Positions 34,781 to 43,593 of a stretch of 64,000 nucleotides of DNA are shown here, one piece after another. Both the position numbers and the translations under genes were made by a program. How positions within the stretch are numbered: position 1 is the first letter of the stretch; every line of letters begins with the position of its first letter. The notes under the pieces were generated by a model that saw only the letters and a list, made by a program, of their open reading frames with translations, had not been told where the DNA came from and did no database searches. The DNA comes from Pseudomonas sp. LFM046 (lineage in GTDB: Bacteria; Pseudomonadota; Gammaproteobacteria; Pseudomonadales; Pseudomonadaceae). The DNA is taken from NCBI RefSeq assembly GCF_000949385.2, contig NZ_JYKO02000001.1, positions 4,705,840 through 4,769,839 of the forward strand, given 5' to 3'.

Positions 34781-35665
34781 ATGCCCTGGCAACGCGTGTT
34801 CGAAGCCTCCACTCACCTGCCTTCCAGCCAATCACTGGATGACTGGTACGGGGCCCTGCTGAACCGTCTGGGGGACGTCACGCCCTTCGAGCTCGCGGTG
34901 CTCGGCGGCAAGCTGTCCCCCACGCCGGGGCTGGCCTTCCTCGCCGGCTACCAGGGCGCCCTGCGCCTGCTTTGGCCCTCGGCGCCGCTGAGCCTCGGAG
35001 CGCTGTGCGTCACCGAAAACCGCAGTGTGCGGCCGGCGGACATGCAGACCCGGCTCACCGGCCTGAGCCTCAGTGGACGCAAGGATTTCGTCACCGCCGG
35101 CAATGCCGCCGACTGGCTGCTGGTGGCCGCCCGTGAGGAGCCTGAAGGACAGTCGCCGCGCCTGGCCCTGACCGTGGTGCGCAATGGCGACCCGGGCGTG
35201 CGCGTCGAAAACCTCAAGCCGCTGCCGCTGATGCCCGACGTTCCCCACGCCCGCCTGCATCTGGAAGGCGCCCATTGCGAGCGCCTGGCCGGCGATGGCT
35301 GGGATGCCTATGTGAAACCCTTCCGCAGCATCGAGGACCTTCATGTCCTCGCCGCCCTGGGCGCCTGGCTCTACGGCGTGGGTCGTGACTGCGCCTGGCC
35401 ACAGGCCCTGCAACTGCGCCTGCTGGGCCTGCTCACCGGTGCCGCCGAAGTCTCCCGGCAGTGCGCCACGGCGCCGGCCATGCACCTGCTGCTGGCAGCG
35501 CTCTTCGCCGAGTTCAAGGCCCTCAAACCGGAACTGGACGCGGCCTTCGCCGCCGGTCCGGCGCAATGGGCCGGTCTCTGGCAGCGCGACCAGGGCGTGC
35601 TGGAAATCGCCGGCGGCCCCCGCGCCAAGCGACTGGAAAAGGCCCGGGCCGCCTTCGGCCTGTGA
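34781..35665 (+). CDS. Acyl-CoA-dehydrogenase-like protein, shortened
   Basis: 294 aa. The middle part resembles the acyl-CoA dehydrogenase beta domain ([29 protein letters not shown]), and the end resembles part of the helical FAD domain. The N-terminal helical domain is much reduced and no catalytic Glu context is obvious, so it is shorter than the usual 380-390 aa. It may bind FAD or CoA without normal dehydrogenase activity. Divergent from olsB. AGGAG site. Confidence 0.65.
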   Translation: MPWQRVFEASTHLPSSQSLDDWYGALLNRLGDVTPFELAVLGGKLSPTPGLAFLAGYQGALRLLWPSAPLSLGALCVTENRSVRPADMQTRLTGLSLSGRKDFVTAGNAADWLLVAAREEPEGQSPRLALTVVRNGDPGVRVENLKPLPLMPDVPHARLHLEGAHCERLAGDGWDAYVKPFRSIEDLHVLAALGAWLYGVGRDCAWPQALQLRLLGLLTGAAEVSRQCATAPAMHLLLAALFAEFKALKPELDAAFAAGPAQWAGLWQRDQGVLEIAGGPRAKRLEKARAAFGL

Positions 35666-35702
35666 AGCCGGCCGGTGAGGCACCCGGTTTAGTGCAAGGC
35701 CT

Positions 35703-35745
35703 GTGATGGGTATCGCAGGCTCGCGCAATCTTACGGCGACATCCT
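35703..35745. repeat. GATGGGTATCGCAGGCTC intergenic repeat, second copy
   Basis: GTGATGGGTATCGCAGGCTC matches the core of the element at 23217; the continuation GCGCAATCTTACGG replaces CCACCCATCCTACG. It lies between the acyl-CoA-dehydrogenase-like gene and the diiron protein. Confidence 0.55.
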
Positions 35746-35823
35746 GCGAGTCTTGATCCAGGTCAGTCCTCGTCCTTCAGAAAACCCTTACAACGTCGCG
35801 CCGCTTTTCTTCTCGAGGTTCCC

Positions 35824-36609
35824 ATGCGTCGCGATCCCATCGTGCTGTTCGACAACGGCACCCACCAATGCCTGATGTTCGACGACCTGGTGAGCGGCGA
35901 CGGCGTCCAGTCCAACCAGTTCCTCATCACCGACAACGAGCAGTACCTGCTGCTGGACCCGGGCGGCGACCTCACCTACACGCCGCTGTCCCTGGAACTG
36001 TCCAAGCACATTCCGGTGCAGGACCTGACCTACATCTTCGCCTCCCACCAGGACCCGGACATCATCGCCTCCCTGGACAAATGGCTGCTGCACACCCGCG
36101 CCAAGGTGATCTGCTCCAAGCTCTGGGCACGCTTCCTGCCGCACCTGACCGCCAACTACCTGGCCATCAGCCACGGCATCTCCACCTACGACCGCATCAT
36201 CGCCCTGCCCGACCGTGGCGACTCCATCACCCTCGGCCGCTGCAAACTGAAAGCGGTGCCGGCGCACTTCCTCCATTCGGTGGGCAACTTCCAGATCTAC
36301 GACCCGGTGAGCCGCATCCTCTTCTCCGGCGACATGGGCGCCTCCCTGGTGGAAGACGCCACGCCTGTGCGCGACTTCGTCAACCACGTGCCGAACATGG
36401 AAGGCTTCCACCGCCGCTACATGGCCAGCAACAAGATCTGCCGCCTGTGGGCCAACATGGTTCGGGGCATGGACGTGGAAATGATCGTGCCGCAGCATGG
36501 CCGCCCCTTCGTCGGCAAGGAAATGATCAGCGCCTTCCTCTACTGGATCGAGAACCTGGAATGCGGCATCGACCTGCTCGGCGCGGACGACTACCGGCTG
36601 CCTCGCTGA
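35824..36609 (+). CDS. ODP-like diiron metallo-beta-lactamase-fold protein
   Basis: 261 aa metallo-beta-lactamase fold lacking the usual HxHxDH. Instead it has HQDPD (H75, D77, D79), H148 (AHFLHS), D170 (FSGDMGA) and H225 (PQHGRPF). This is the pattern of flavodiiron-related oxygen-binding diiron proteins (ODP), described as oxygen sensors in Treponema chemotaxis. No flavodoxin domain follows, so it is not a full flavodiiron NO/O2 reductase. It has a C-terminal GIDLLGADDYRLPR tail. GAGG site. No chemotaxis genes adjoin it. Confidence 0.8.
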   Translation: MRRDPIVLFDNGTHQCLMFDDLVSGDGVQSNQFLITDNEQYLLLDPGGDLTYTPLSLELSKHIPVQDLTYIFASHQDPDIIASLDKWLLHTRAKVICSKLWARFLPHLTANYLAISHGISTYDRIIALPDRGDSITLGRCKLKAVPAHFLHSVGNFQIYDPVSRILFSGDMGASLVEDATPVRDFVNHVPNMEGFHRRYMASNKICRLWANMVRGMDVEMIVPQHGRPFVGKEMISAFLYWIENLECGIDLLGADDYRLPR

Positions 36610-36717
36610 ACTGACCTATCGCGCCGAATCACCCCACCAGGCGGCGCGTTCGGCGCTTTTTACCGTCACAAAGGCCGTGCTAGGTTGCGCCCTTCGATAA
36701 CCAGAAGAGGCCTTCCG

Positions 36718-37830
36718 ATGCCCACCCCCCTGCTCCGCCCGCTGGGCCTGGCGCTATGCCTCGCCGCCGGCCTGGCCCGCGCAGAAACCTGGCCCGCCGC
36801 TGACTGGCAGCAGGGCACCGCCCCCAGCGGCGGCGCCGTCCAGGCCTTCGAGTCCTACGCCTTTCCCCAGCGCGACGATGCCAGCCGCACGGGTGTTCGC
36901 AGCGACGCAGTGGTGGTGATCCGCGATGGCGAGCTCATCTACGAACGTTACGCCGGCCCCACCCGCGCCGAGACGCCGCACCTCACCTGGTCGGTGAGCA
37001 AGAGCCTGCTGGCCACCGTCCTCGGCGTTGCCTACGGCGAAGGCCGCTTCAAGCTGGACGAGCCGGTGGCGCGCTACTACCCGGCCTTCGCGGGTCATCC
37101 CAATGTCCACCTGGACCACCTGATGCACTGGGCATCGGGCCTCGCCTGGCAGGAAGACTACGAATACGCGCCGCTGAAATCCTCGGTGGTGGCCATGCTC
37201 TACACCCGTGGCCGTGGCGACATGGCCGCCTTCGCCGCCGAACACCCGCTGGATGCCGTGCCCGGCAAGCGCTTCCGCTACTCCAGCGGCGACAGCAACG
37301 TGCTCTCCGCCGCCCTGCGCGGCATGGTGGGCGAAGAGGCCTACGGGAATTACCCCTGGAGCGCCTTGTTCGAGCCCCTGGGTATTCACTCGGCGGTCTG
37401 GGAAACCGACGCCGCCGGCACCTATGTCGGCTCCTCCTACAGCTACCTCACCGCCCGCGACCTGGCCCGCGTCGGCCTGCTGATGCAGCGGGGCGGCCGC
37501 TGGGGCGAGCGCCATCTGGTCCCGTCGGATTGGGTGGCGTTCAACCGCAAGCCCTTCGCCGACTACCAACCCGACCCGGCCAAGCCGGGTGACGCCGTAC
37601 CCGGTGGCCACTGGTGGCTGAACACCCAGCTGCAAGGCGCCGCCAGACCCTGGCCGGACGCCCCGGAAGATGCCTTTGCCGCGCTCGGCCACTGGGGCCA
37701 GGCCCTTTATGTACTGCCCAGCCAGAAACTGGTCATCGTGCGCTACGCCGATGACCGCGACGGCAGCTACCACCACAACGACTTCCTCAAACTGGCCCTG
37801 GCCGCCTTCGCCCCGGAGGTAAAGCCATGA
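36718..37830 (+). CDS. Periplasmic serine hydrolase, beta-lactamase/esterase class C type
   Basis: 370 aa with signal peptide (about 1-22, AAGLARA). The SxxK motif is in HLTWSVSKSLLATVLG and the Tyr motif is probably YSSGD. A GHWGQALYVLP segment near the C-terminus replaces KTG. This fits the AmpC/EstB superfamily. The substrate is not known; it may be an ester or peptide. ATG 36718 has an AGAGG site; MRPSITRR upstream is not needed. Confidence 0.85.
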   Translation: MPTPLLRPLGLALCLAAGLARAETWPAADWQQGTAPSGGAVQAFESYAFPQRDDASRTGVRSDAVVVIRDGELIYERYAGPTRAETPHLTWSVSKSLLATVLGVAYGEGRFKLDEPVARYYPAFAGHPNVHLDHLMHWASGLAWQEDYEYAPLKSSVVAMLYTRGRGDMAAFAAEHPLDAVPGKRFRYSSGDSNVLSAALRGMVGEEAYGNYPWSALFEPLGIHSAVWETDAAGTYVGSSYSYLTARDLARVGLLMQRGGRWGERHLVPSDWVAFNRKPFADYQPDPAKPGDAVPGGHWWLNTQLQGAARPWPDAPEDAFAALGHWGQALYVLPSQKLVIVRYADDRDGSYHHNDFLKLALAAFAPEVKP

Positions 37831-38159
37831 TCGCCCGCCGCCCCGTGCTCTCCCTGCTGGTGCTGGCCCTGGTGCTGCTGGCCGCCACCGCCTGGACGAA
37901 CCGCGCACACCTCGCCGCCTTCCCCAGCATCATCAGCGCCTACACCGCCAAGGAGTACTGCTCCTGCCGCTACGTGATGGGCAATGCGGCTGACTACTGC
38001 CAGGGCTATGTGAAGCAGTACGTGCCCACCAGCGGTTTTCTCGACGATGCCGAGCACAAGCGCGTAACCGCCAGCGGCCTCGGCCGCACCAGCACCGCCG
38101 TATGGGTGAGCCCGCACCAGGGTTGCAGGTTGATGCCGGAGGCGGATTCGCTGCACTGA
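37827..38159 (+). CDS. Small exported protein with four cysteines
   Basis: 110 aa, not recognised. An N-terminal hydrophobic segment (about 6-23) acts as signal or anchor. The mature part has CSC, C and C (ending HQGCRLMPEADSLH), which could form two disulfides. Its ATG overlaps the serine hydrolase stop (ATGA), so the two are translationally coupled and probably act together in the periplasm. Confidence 0.7.
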   Translation: MIARRPVLSLLVLALVLLAATAWTNRAHLAAFPSIISAYTAKEYCSCRYVMGNAADYCQGYVKQYVPTSGFLDDAEHKRVTASGLGRTSTAVWVSPHQGCRLMPEADSLH

Positions 38160-38434
38160 AGGCTGAAGAGACTGCGTTCGGGCGGGTGTCCGGCGAAGCG
38201 TTTTCGTTCAGCCTCCAGCCCCTTGCCGTTCTTTTTGTTGGGTTTCGTTCCTCTACCCAACCTACGGGGCGCCGCGCCGGGCTTTTTCGTTCGGCCGTCA
38301 GCCTCCAGCGCTCTTGCCGGCGCCCTCGGGTTCCACCCTGCGGAACCACCTTCGATTGTCCTCCTCTCGCCCGCGCGGTTAGCTGATGCCCAGCCGCGCA
38401 AGCGGCCGCCGACCCAACGAGGAGAACAACAACA
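38160..38434. other. Intergenic region with a TTGGGT/ACCCAA palindrome
   Basis: 275 bases with no gene. TTGGGTTTCG and CTACCCAACCTACG (about 38239-38265) form a hairpin of a type frequent between Pseudomonas genes. Two GCCTCCAGC repeats lie either side. A ribosome site GAGGAG ends the region before the amidohydrolase. Confidence 0.5.
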
Positions 38435-39646
38435 ATGGCCCGTTACGCACACATCCAGGCCTGGCTCGACGACATCGCCACTGATCTAAGGGCGCTGCGC
38501 CAGGACATCCACGCCCACCCCGAACTCGGCTTCGAAGAACAGCGCACTGCCGCCCTGGTGGCCCGCCTGCTCAGCGAATGGGGTTACGAGGTCCACACCG
38601 GCATCGGCCAGACCGGCGTGGTCGGCGTGCTGCGCAACGGCCACGCCGAGCGCACCCTGGGCCTGCGCGCCGACATGGACGCGCTGCCCATCATCGAAAC
38701 CACGGGCCTCACCTACAGCAGCTGCCACTCAGGGCGCATGCATGCCTGCGGCCACGACGGCCATACCGCGATGCTGCTGGGAGCGGCGCGCTACCTGGCG
38801 GCCACCCGCAACTTCCAGGGCACCCTCAACCTGATCTTCCAACCGGCCGAAGAGGGCCAGGGCGGCGCAGAAGCCATGCTGGCCGACGGATTGCTGGAGC
38901 GCTTCCCCTGCGAAGCCCTGTACGCCATGCACAACATGCCCGGCCTGGAGGCTGGCCACCTGAGCTTCCGCGAAGGTGCCCTGATGGCCTCCCAGGACCT
39001 GCTGGAAGTCGTGATCGAAGGCGTCGGCGGCCACGGCTCCATGCCGCACCTGGCCGTCGCCCCACTGGTGGCCGCCTCCAGCGCCGTAATGGCGCTGCAG
39101 ACCGTGGTCGGGCGCAACGTCGACCCGCAGCAGGCGGCGGTGGTCACCGTCGGTGCCCTGCAGGCCGGCGAGGCAGCCAACGTGATCCCCCAGAGCGCGC
39201 TGCTGCGCCTCAGCCTGCGCGCCCTCGACGCCCAGGTGCGCGAGCAGGTGCTGGAACGGGTGCAGGCGATCATCCACAGCCAGGCCGAGAGCTACGGCTG
39301 CCGCGCCAGCATCGACCACCGCCCGGCCTACCCGGTGCTGGTCAACAGCCCCGCCGAAACCGCCTTCGCCCGCAGTGTGGCCGAAGTGCTGGCCGGCGCC
39401 GACCAGGTGCTGGACGCCACTAAGGTAATGGGCAGCGAAGACTTCGCCTGGATGCTCCAGCGCTGCCCCGGCAGCTACCTCTTCATCGGCAACGGCAGCG
39501 GTGCCAATCGACCGATGGTCCACAACCCCGCATACGACTTCAACGACGACATCCTGGTGCGCGGCGCCGCGTACTGGGCCGCGCTGACGGAGGCCTGGCT
39601 CCAGGCGCCGCCGGCCGATTCCCTGGCTCGTACCACTGCCGCCTGA
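38435..39646 (+). CDS. M20 family amidohydrolase (hippurate-hydrolase-like)
   Basis: 403 aa metallopeptidase M20D. LRQDIHAHPELGFEEQRT, LGLRADMDALPI, HACGHDGHTAMLLGAA and FQPAEEGQGGAEAM contain the metal-binding Asp, His and catalytic Glu. The GVGGHGSMPHLAVAP lid region and C-terminal GSEDFAWML complete the fold. Members hydrolyse N-acyl amino acids such as hippurate. GAGGAG site; followed by an MHS transporter 25 bases on. Confidence 0.92.
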   Translation: MARYAHIQAWLDDIATDLRALRQDIHAHPELGFEEQRTAALVARLLSEWGYEVHTGIGQTGVVGVLRNGHAERTLGLRADMDALPIIETTGLTYSSCHSGRMHACGHDGHTAMLLGAARYLAATRNFQGTLNLIFQPAEEGQGGAEAMLADGLLERFPCEALYAMHNMPGLEAGHLSFREGALMASQDLLEVVIEGVGGHGSMPHLAVAPLVAASSAVMALQTVVGRNVDPQQAAVVTVGALQAGEAANVIPQSALLRLSLRALDAQVREQVLERVQAIIHSQAESYGCRASIDHRPAYPVLVNSPAETAFARSVAEVLAGADQVLDATKVMGSEDFAWMLQRCPGSYLFIGNGSGANRPMVHNPAYDFNDDILVRGAAYWAALTEAWLQAPPADSLARTTAA

Positions 39647-39671
39647 CTTCCACGTTTCCGGAGAATTCCCC

Positions 39672-40991
39672 ATGCACGCTACCCAGAGCGGAACCTCGCG
39701 CGCCCGTCAGGTGACCGCCGCTGTCATCGGCAATGCCCTCGAGTGGTACGACTTCATCGTCTACGGATTCCTGTCGAGCATCATCGCCCGACTATTCTTC
39801 CCCGCCGACAGCGAGTACGCCTCGCTGCTGATGTCCCTGGCCACCTTCGGCGTCGGCTTCTTCATGCGCCCGGTGGGCGGCGTGCTGCTCGGTCTGTACG
39901 CCGATCGCAAGGGCCGCAAGGCAGCCATGCAACTGATCATCCTGCTGATGACCCTGTCCATCGCCCTGATCGCCTTCGCCCCCGACTACGCCGCCATCGG
40001 CATCGGCGCACCGGTGCTGATCGTGGTCGCACGCATGCTCCAGGGCTTCGCCACCGGTGGCGAATACGCCAGCGCCACCGCCTTCCTGGTGGAAAGCGCA
40101 CCGGCCGACCACCGTGGCCTCTACGGCGCCTGGCAGTTGTTCGGCCAGTGCCTGGCGGTATTCGCCGGTGCCGGCATGGGCGCCCTGGTGACCTCCACGC
40201 TGTCCTCGGAAGCGCTGGACAGCTGGGGCTGGCGCCTGCCCTTCATCCTCGGCCTGCTGATCGGTCCGGTAGGCCTGTGGATGCGCCGCCACATGGAAGA
40301 GACGGAAGCCTTCCTCGACGCCCGCCAGGAGCACCAGGGCGAGTCGTTCAGCCTGTTGCAGGTGCTGCGCCAGCACCGCCGCGCCGTGCTGGTGACCATG
40401 GGCAGCTCCATCAGCGGCACCGTGGCCTTCTACGTGGTGCTGGTGAACATGCCGACCTTCGCCCACAAGCAACTCGGCCTGCCGCTCGACCAGGTGTTCA
40501 TGGTGCAGATGCTGGCGGTGGCGCTGATGACCCTGATCATCCCCCTGGCGGGCGCCCTGTCCGACCGCATCGGCCGGCGCCCGGTGCTGTTCGGTGGCAC
40601 CCTGGCCTTCTTCCTGCTGATCTACCCGCTGTTCTCCTGGGTCGCCCAAGCCCCCAGCGTGGAGCGGCTTCTGGCGATGCAACTGCTGCTCTGCGCCGCG
40701 ATTGGCGTGTCCTACGGCCCGGTGCCCACCGCTGTCGCCGAGCAGTTCCCCACCCGCGTGCGCTCCACCGGCCTGGCCCTGGCCTACAACGTGGCGGTGA
40801 TGCTGTTCGGCGGCTTCGCCCCCTTCATCGTGACCTGGCTCACCCAGGTAGGCGGTACACCGGTGGCCCCGGCCTGGTACGTACTCGTGGCCTCGCTGAT
40901 CGGCCTGGTCGCCACCTGCTTCCTGCGCGAAGGCGCGCCCGCCGCCCTGGAACGCCGCCCCCTTCTCGCCCCCTCTGCGCGGAGCCTGTGA
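39672..40991 (+). CDS. MFS transporter, metabolite:H+ symporter family
   Basis: 439 aa, 12 spans. AAVIGNALEWYDFIVYGFLSSIIARLFFP opens as in MHS transporters of dicarboxylates, citrate, proline/betaine and shikimate. MFS motif A is in GLYADRKGRKAAM and ALSDRIGRRPVLFGG. Likely imports the substrate of the M20 enzyme. GGAGA site. Downstream it continues, after its stop, directly into an amidase remnant in the same frame. Confidence 0.92.
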   Translation: MHATQSGTSRARQVTAAVIGNALEWYDFIVYGFLSSIIARLFFPADSEYASLLMSLATFGVGFFMRPVGGVLLGLYADRKGRKAAMQLIILLMTLSIALIAFAPDYAAIGIGAPVLIVVARMLQGFATGGEYASATAFLVESAPADHRGLYGAWQLFGQCLAVFAGAGMGALVTSTLSSEALDSWGWRLPFILGLLIGPVGLWMRRHMEETEAFLDARQEHQGESFSLLQVLRQHRRAVLVTMGSSISGTVAFYVVLVNMPTFAHKQLGLPLDQVFMVQMLAVALMTLIIPLAGALSDRIGRRPVLFGGTLAFFLLIYPLFSWVAQAPSVERLLAMQLLLCAAIGVSYGPVPTAVAEQFPTRVRSTGLALAYNVAVMLFGGFAPFIVTWLTQVGGTPVAPAWYVLVASLIGLVATCFLREGAPAALERRPLLAPSARSL

Positions 40992-41204
40992 ATAACCCGA
41001 GTCGAATTCCCGCAGAACACCCCAGCCACCCTGCGGCAGGCAATCGTCGCACTGGACGCCCTGCCCCTGTCGGAGGGCATCCGCACGCGCCAGCCGTCTG
41101 GCCGCGAGGTGATGCTGGCCGGCATCTCGGTCATCAACGTGCCGGTGGGATTCAGCCCCGCTGGGCTTGCCGTGGGCTTGCATCTTGCAGCCGTCTCGCG
41201 GTGA
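40992..41204 (+). pseudogene. Amidase C-terminal remnant
   Basis: In the frame that continues past the MFS stop, about 70 codons read TPATLRQAIVALDAL then LAGISVINVPVGFSPAGLAVGLHLAAVSR before the stop at 41202. This closely fits the C-terminus of the amidase-signature family, where a SINVPVGFxxxGLPxGxQL stretch is typical. There is no N-terminal amidase domain, no Ser-Ser-Lys triad and no start with a ribosome site. It is a truncated gene, perhaps from deletion between the transporter and the regulator. Confidence 0.6.
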
Positions 41205-41233
41205 GCCCACAAGGGACACGAAAGGAAACGGAC

Positions 41234-42004
41234 ATGCACCGCAGAGATGAAGGCGGCACCGTGCGGTCGGTGAAGCGCGCACTGGCGATCGTCGAACTGC
41301 TCGGCGAACACCGGGAACTGGGGCTGGAGGAACTGCATTACCTCACCGGCCTGCCCAAGGCCACTGTCTCGCGCCTGCTGCATACGCTGTTGGAACAGGG
41401 CTGGCTCTACCGTGGCCTGTGCGACCGGCGCTACCGCCTCAGCTCCCGGAGACTGTTCGGCGATCCGCGTCAGCGCTTCAGCCGCCACCTGGTGGAACAG
41501 GCCGCACCGCTGATGCAGCAGCTCAGCGAACGTACTGGCCTGGTGGCGGACCTGTCGTTCTTCGACGGCGACGACCTGCATGTGATGGAAAGCGCGATTC
41601 CCGAAGTACTGCGCAAGCGCTACCCGTCCAACCGCCTGGTGATCGGGCTGCAGGCCAGCCTGTTTCACTCGGCCATGGGCAAGGCCTGCCTGGGCGAGCT
41701 GGACAGTTCGGAAGTGCTGCGCCTGGCCCTGCACCACCGGCTCAGCGGCGACGAGCTGCTGCGCATTCACGAGCAGGCCAACACCCAGGGCTTCGGCGAA
41801 CGCACCGAGGGCAGCTGGGAGTACGCGGTGCGCCTGCCGTTCCTGATCCGCGCCGTGGCGCTGCCGGTGCGCAGCCAGGACCGCCTGGTGGGCAGCATCG
41901 CGCTGCACTGGCCACGGGACACCTACAGCGTGGCAAGCGTGCAGCAACGCCACCTGGGCAGCCTGGCGGAAACCATCAGCCAGTTGCAGCTCAGCCTCGG
42001 CTGA
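41234..42004 (+). CDS. IclR-family transcriptional regulator
   Basis: 256 aa. The winged HTH (about 8-70: SVKRALAIVELLGEH, LPKATVSRLLHTLLEQGWL) is followed by the IclR effector domain (about 85-250: FHSAMGKACLGELDS, AVRLPFLIRAVALPVRSQDRLVGSIALHWP). ATG 41234 has an AAAGGA site. The very long overlapping frame that includes it is an artefact. Likely controls the flanking transport and hydrolysis genes and the porin. Confidence 0.92.
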   Translation: MHRRDEGGTVRSVKRALAIVELLGEHRELGLEELHYLTGLPKATVSRLLHTLLEQGWLYRGLCDRRYRLSSRRLFGDPRQRFSRHLVEQAAPLMQQLSERTGLVADLSFFDGDDLHVMESAIPEVLRKRYPSNRLVIGLQASLFHSAMGKACLGELDSSEVLRLALHHRLSGDELLRIHEQANTQGFGERTEGSWEYAVRLPFLIRAVALPVRSQDRLVGSIALHWPRDTYSVASVQQRHLGSLAETISQLQLSLG

Positions 42005-42101
42005 CCGAACAACCTGTAGATACGCCAAGTTCCCTCGACAACAGCCGGGAACAACTTCGCTCGCCGTCCTTTTATTGATGACGAGCGGCGAATCCATAGT
42101 G

Positions 42102-42116
42102 TGGAACACAGTTCAA
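42102..42116. promoter_or_regulatory. Candidate IclR operator upstream of OprD
   Basis: TGGAAC-ACA-GTTCAA is an imperfect palindrome (one mismatch) about 90 bases before the porin start. IclR-type operators are often short palindromes of this kind. The surrounding region is AT-rich compared with the window. Confidence 0.35.
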
Positions 42117-42201
42117 TTGCCCTTTATTCCGGTCTTTCGACAATAGAGCCAAGCCCGCACATCGGCCCTGTCGTCGGAACACAAGAATAAAAGGTGAAGA
42201 G

Positions 42202-43509
42202 ATGCGAAAAGTTCGCTGCAACCATCTGGTCGGGATTGCCGGATATTTATTGACCGGAATTAGCAACGCCGACGGCTTCATCGATAACAGCACCACATCA
42301 TTGCGTTACAGCCAGTTCTACTGGAAGGAAAACAATGGCGACGGCGTGGGGCCCACCCGTGACGAATGGGTCCAAGGTACCCAGTTCAGTTTCAACTCCG
42401 GCTGGTATCGCAACGTGCTAGGCCTGGACTACAGCTACGGACTGGCCGACGACCTGAACGTCGGCGACGTCGCCACCAGCATCAGCAACCTGGAGCCGGA
42501 CGGTTCGGTGCAGTCGCCCCACGGCCTGGCCAAGCCCATCGAAGCCTACCTGCGCGGTCGTCTGAAGGGCGACGCAGGCGAACTGGTGCTGGGCGGTGGC
42601 AAGAAGATTCGCCGCTATGCCCAGTACTACGACGACACCAGCCGCATCCTTCCCGCCGCCACCCTGGGCCTGGACCTGGACTACCGCGTGGACGGCCTCA
42701 ACCTGCGCTACAGCCGCATCCAAGGCTTCAGCCCACGCAACGAGAACGGTTGGAGCGACGACCTGACCAACTTCCGTGGCGAGAAGATCGACAAGCTGCA
42801 GCTCTTCGCCCTGGGCTACCAACTGCCCTCGAACACTCGCCTGTTGGTCGAATACGCCGAGTCCGACCAGTACCTGCGCGCCGCCTCCGTCAAGCTGGAG
42901 CAGGGCATCGACCTGGGTGCCGGCCGCTCCATCGAGCTCTACGCCACCCACGGCATCCAACAGGATGCCGGCGACCTTTTCGAACACAATGGCGTACCCG
43001 GACTTTATGCTGCGGAAAGTTCCCACGATGCACGTTATATGGATCTTTCAGCCAAATACAGGACGGCCGACTATTACGCAGGCATGACCTATAACAAGGT
43101 CCGCGGCGACGACTTCGACAGGCTATTCTTCAGCAAGGATCACGGCGCCTGGAACAGTAGCGCAAAGTTGTTCTACTTCTTCGGCCTCGAAGATGAAGAG
43201 ATGTTCAAGCTGGTGGGCGGCAGCAACTTCTCCACCATCGGACTTCCGCAATTGCGATTGGATGTCCATTACGCCTTTTCCAACCATGCTGCCGGATATG
43301 ACGGCTTCTCCCGCCGGGAATTCCAGAGCCTGCTCCAGTACAACTTCACCGGGCCGCTGAAAGGCCTGAGCCTGATCTGGCTACACAACGAATTCCACAC
43401 CAAGGGCCAGCCCGACGGCATCGAACGCACCACCACCTCCCGGGGGCCGGCGGGCATCATCACCCACAACGCCGAGCGGCTTTACCTGAACTACCTCTAC
43501 ACCTTCTGA
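42202..43509 (+). CDS. OprD-family outer membrane porin
   Basis: 435 aa, 18-stranded substrate-specific porin. The mature start ADGFIDNSTTSLRYSQFYWKEN and the segments DEWVQGTQFSFNSGW, LLVEYAESDQYLR and AERLYLNYLYTF (C-terminal Phe) are characteristic. The signal peptide is short (about 1-23) with unusual codons and AT-rich DNA near the start, unlike flanking genes. Probably lets the cluster substrate cross the outer membrane. Start has AGGTGA. Confidence 0.92.
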   Translation: MRKVRCNHLVGIAGYLLTGISNADGFIDNSTTSLRYSQFYWKENNGDGVGPTRDEWVQGTQFSFNSGWYRNVLGLDYSYGLADDLNVGDVATSISNLEPDGSVQSPHGLAKPIEAYLRGRLKGDAGELVLGGGKKIRRYAQYYDDTSRILPAATLGLDLDYRVDGLNLRYSRIQGFSPRNENGWSDDLTNFRGEKIDKLQLFALGYQLPSNTRLLVEYAESDQYLRAASVKLEQGIDLGAGRSIELYATHGIQQDAGDLFEHNGVPGLYAAESSHDARYMDLSAKYRTADYYAGMTYNKVRGDDFDRLFFSKDHGAWNSSAKLFYFFGLEDEEMFKLVGGSNFSTIGLPQLRLDVHYAFSNHAAGYDGFSRREFQSLLQYNFTGPLKGLSLIWLHNEFHTKGQPDGIERTTTSRGPAGIITHNAERLYLNYLYTF

Positions 43510-43540
43510 GCCCGCCCCCGAGCACGCTGATCGGGAAAAC

Positions 43541-43576
43541 AAAAAGCCCCCAGGCCACTACAGCCTGAGGGCTTTT
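43541..43576 (+). terminator. Bidirectional terminator
   Basis: AAAAAGCCCCCAGGC pairs with GCCTGAGGGCTTTTT across a seven-base loop. T runs in both directions serve the porin and the convergent coiled-coil gene. Confidence 0.87.
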
Positions 43577-43593
43577 TATCGAACCGCCAGCGA

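Noticed and set aside
39743-42004. 753-codon plus-strand frame
   Set aside because: Its first two thirds are an off-frame reading of the MHS transporter; only its end, from 41234, is the real IclR gene.
42202-43509. OprD gene as part of a mobile element
   Set aside because: AT-rich leader noted, but no transposase, integrase or flanking direct repeats are visible.
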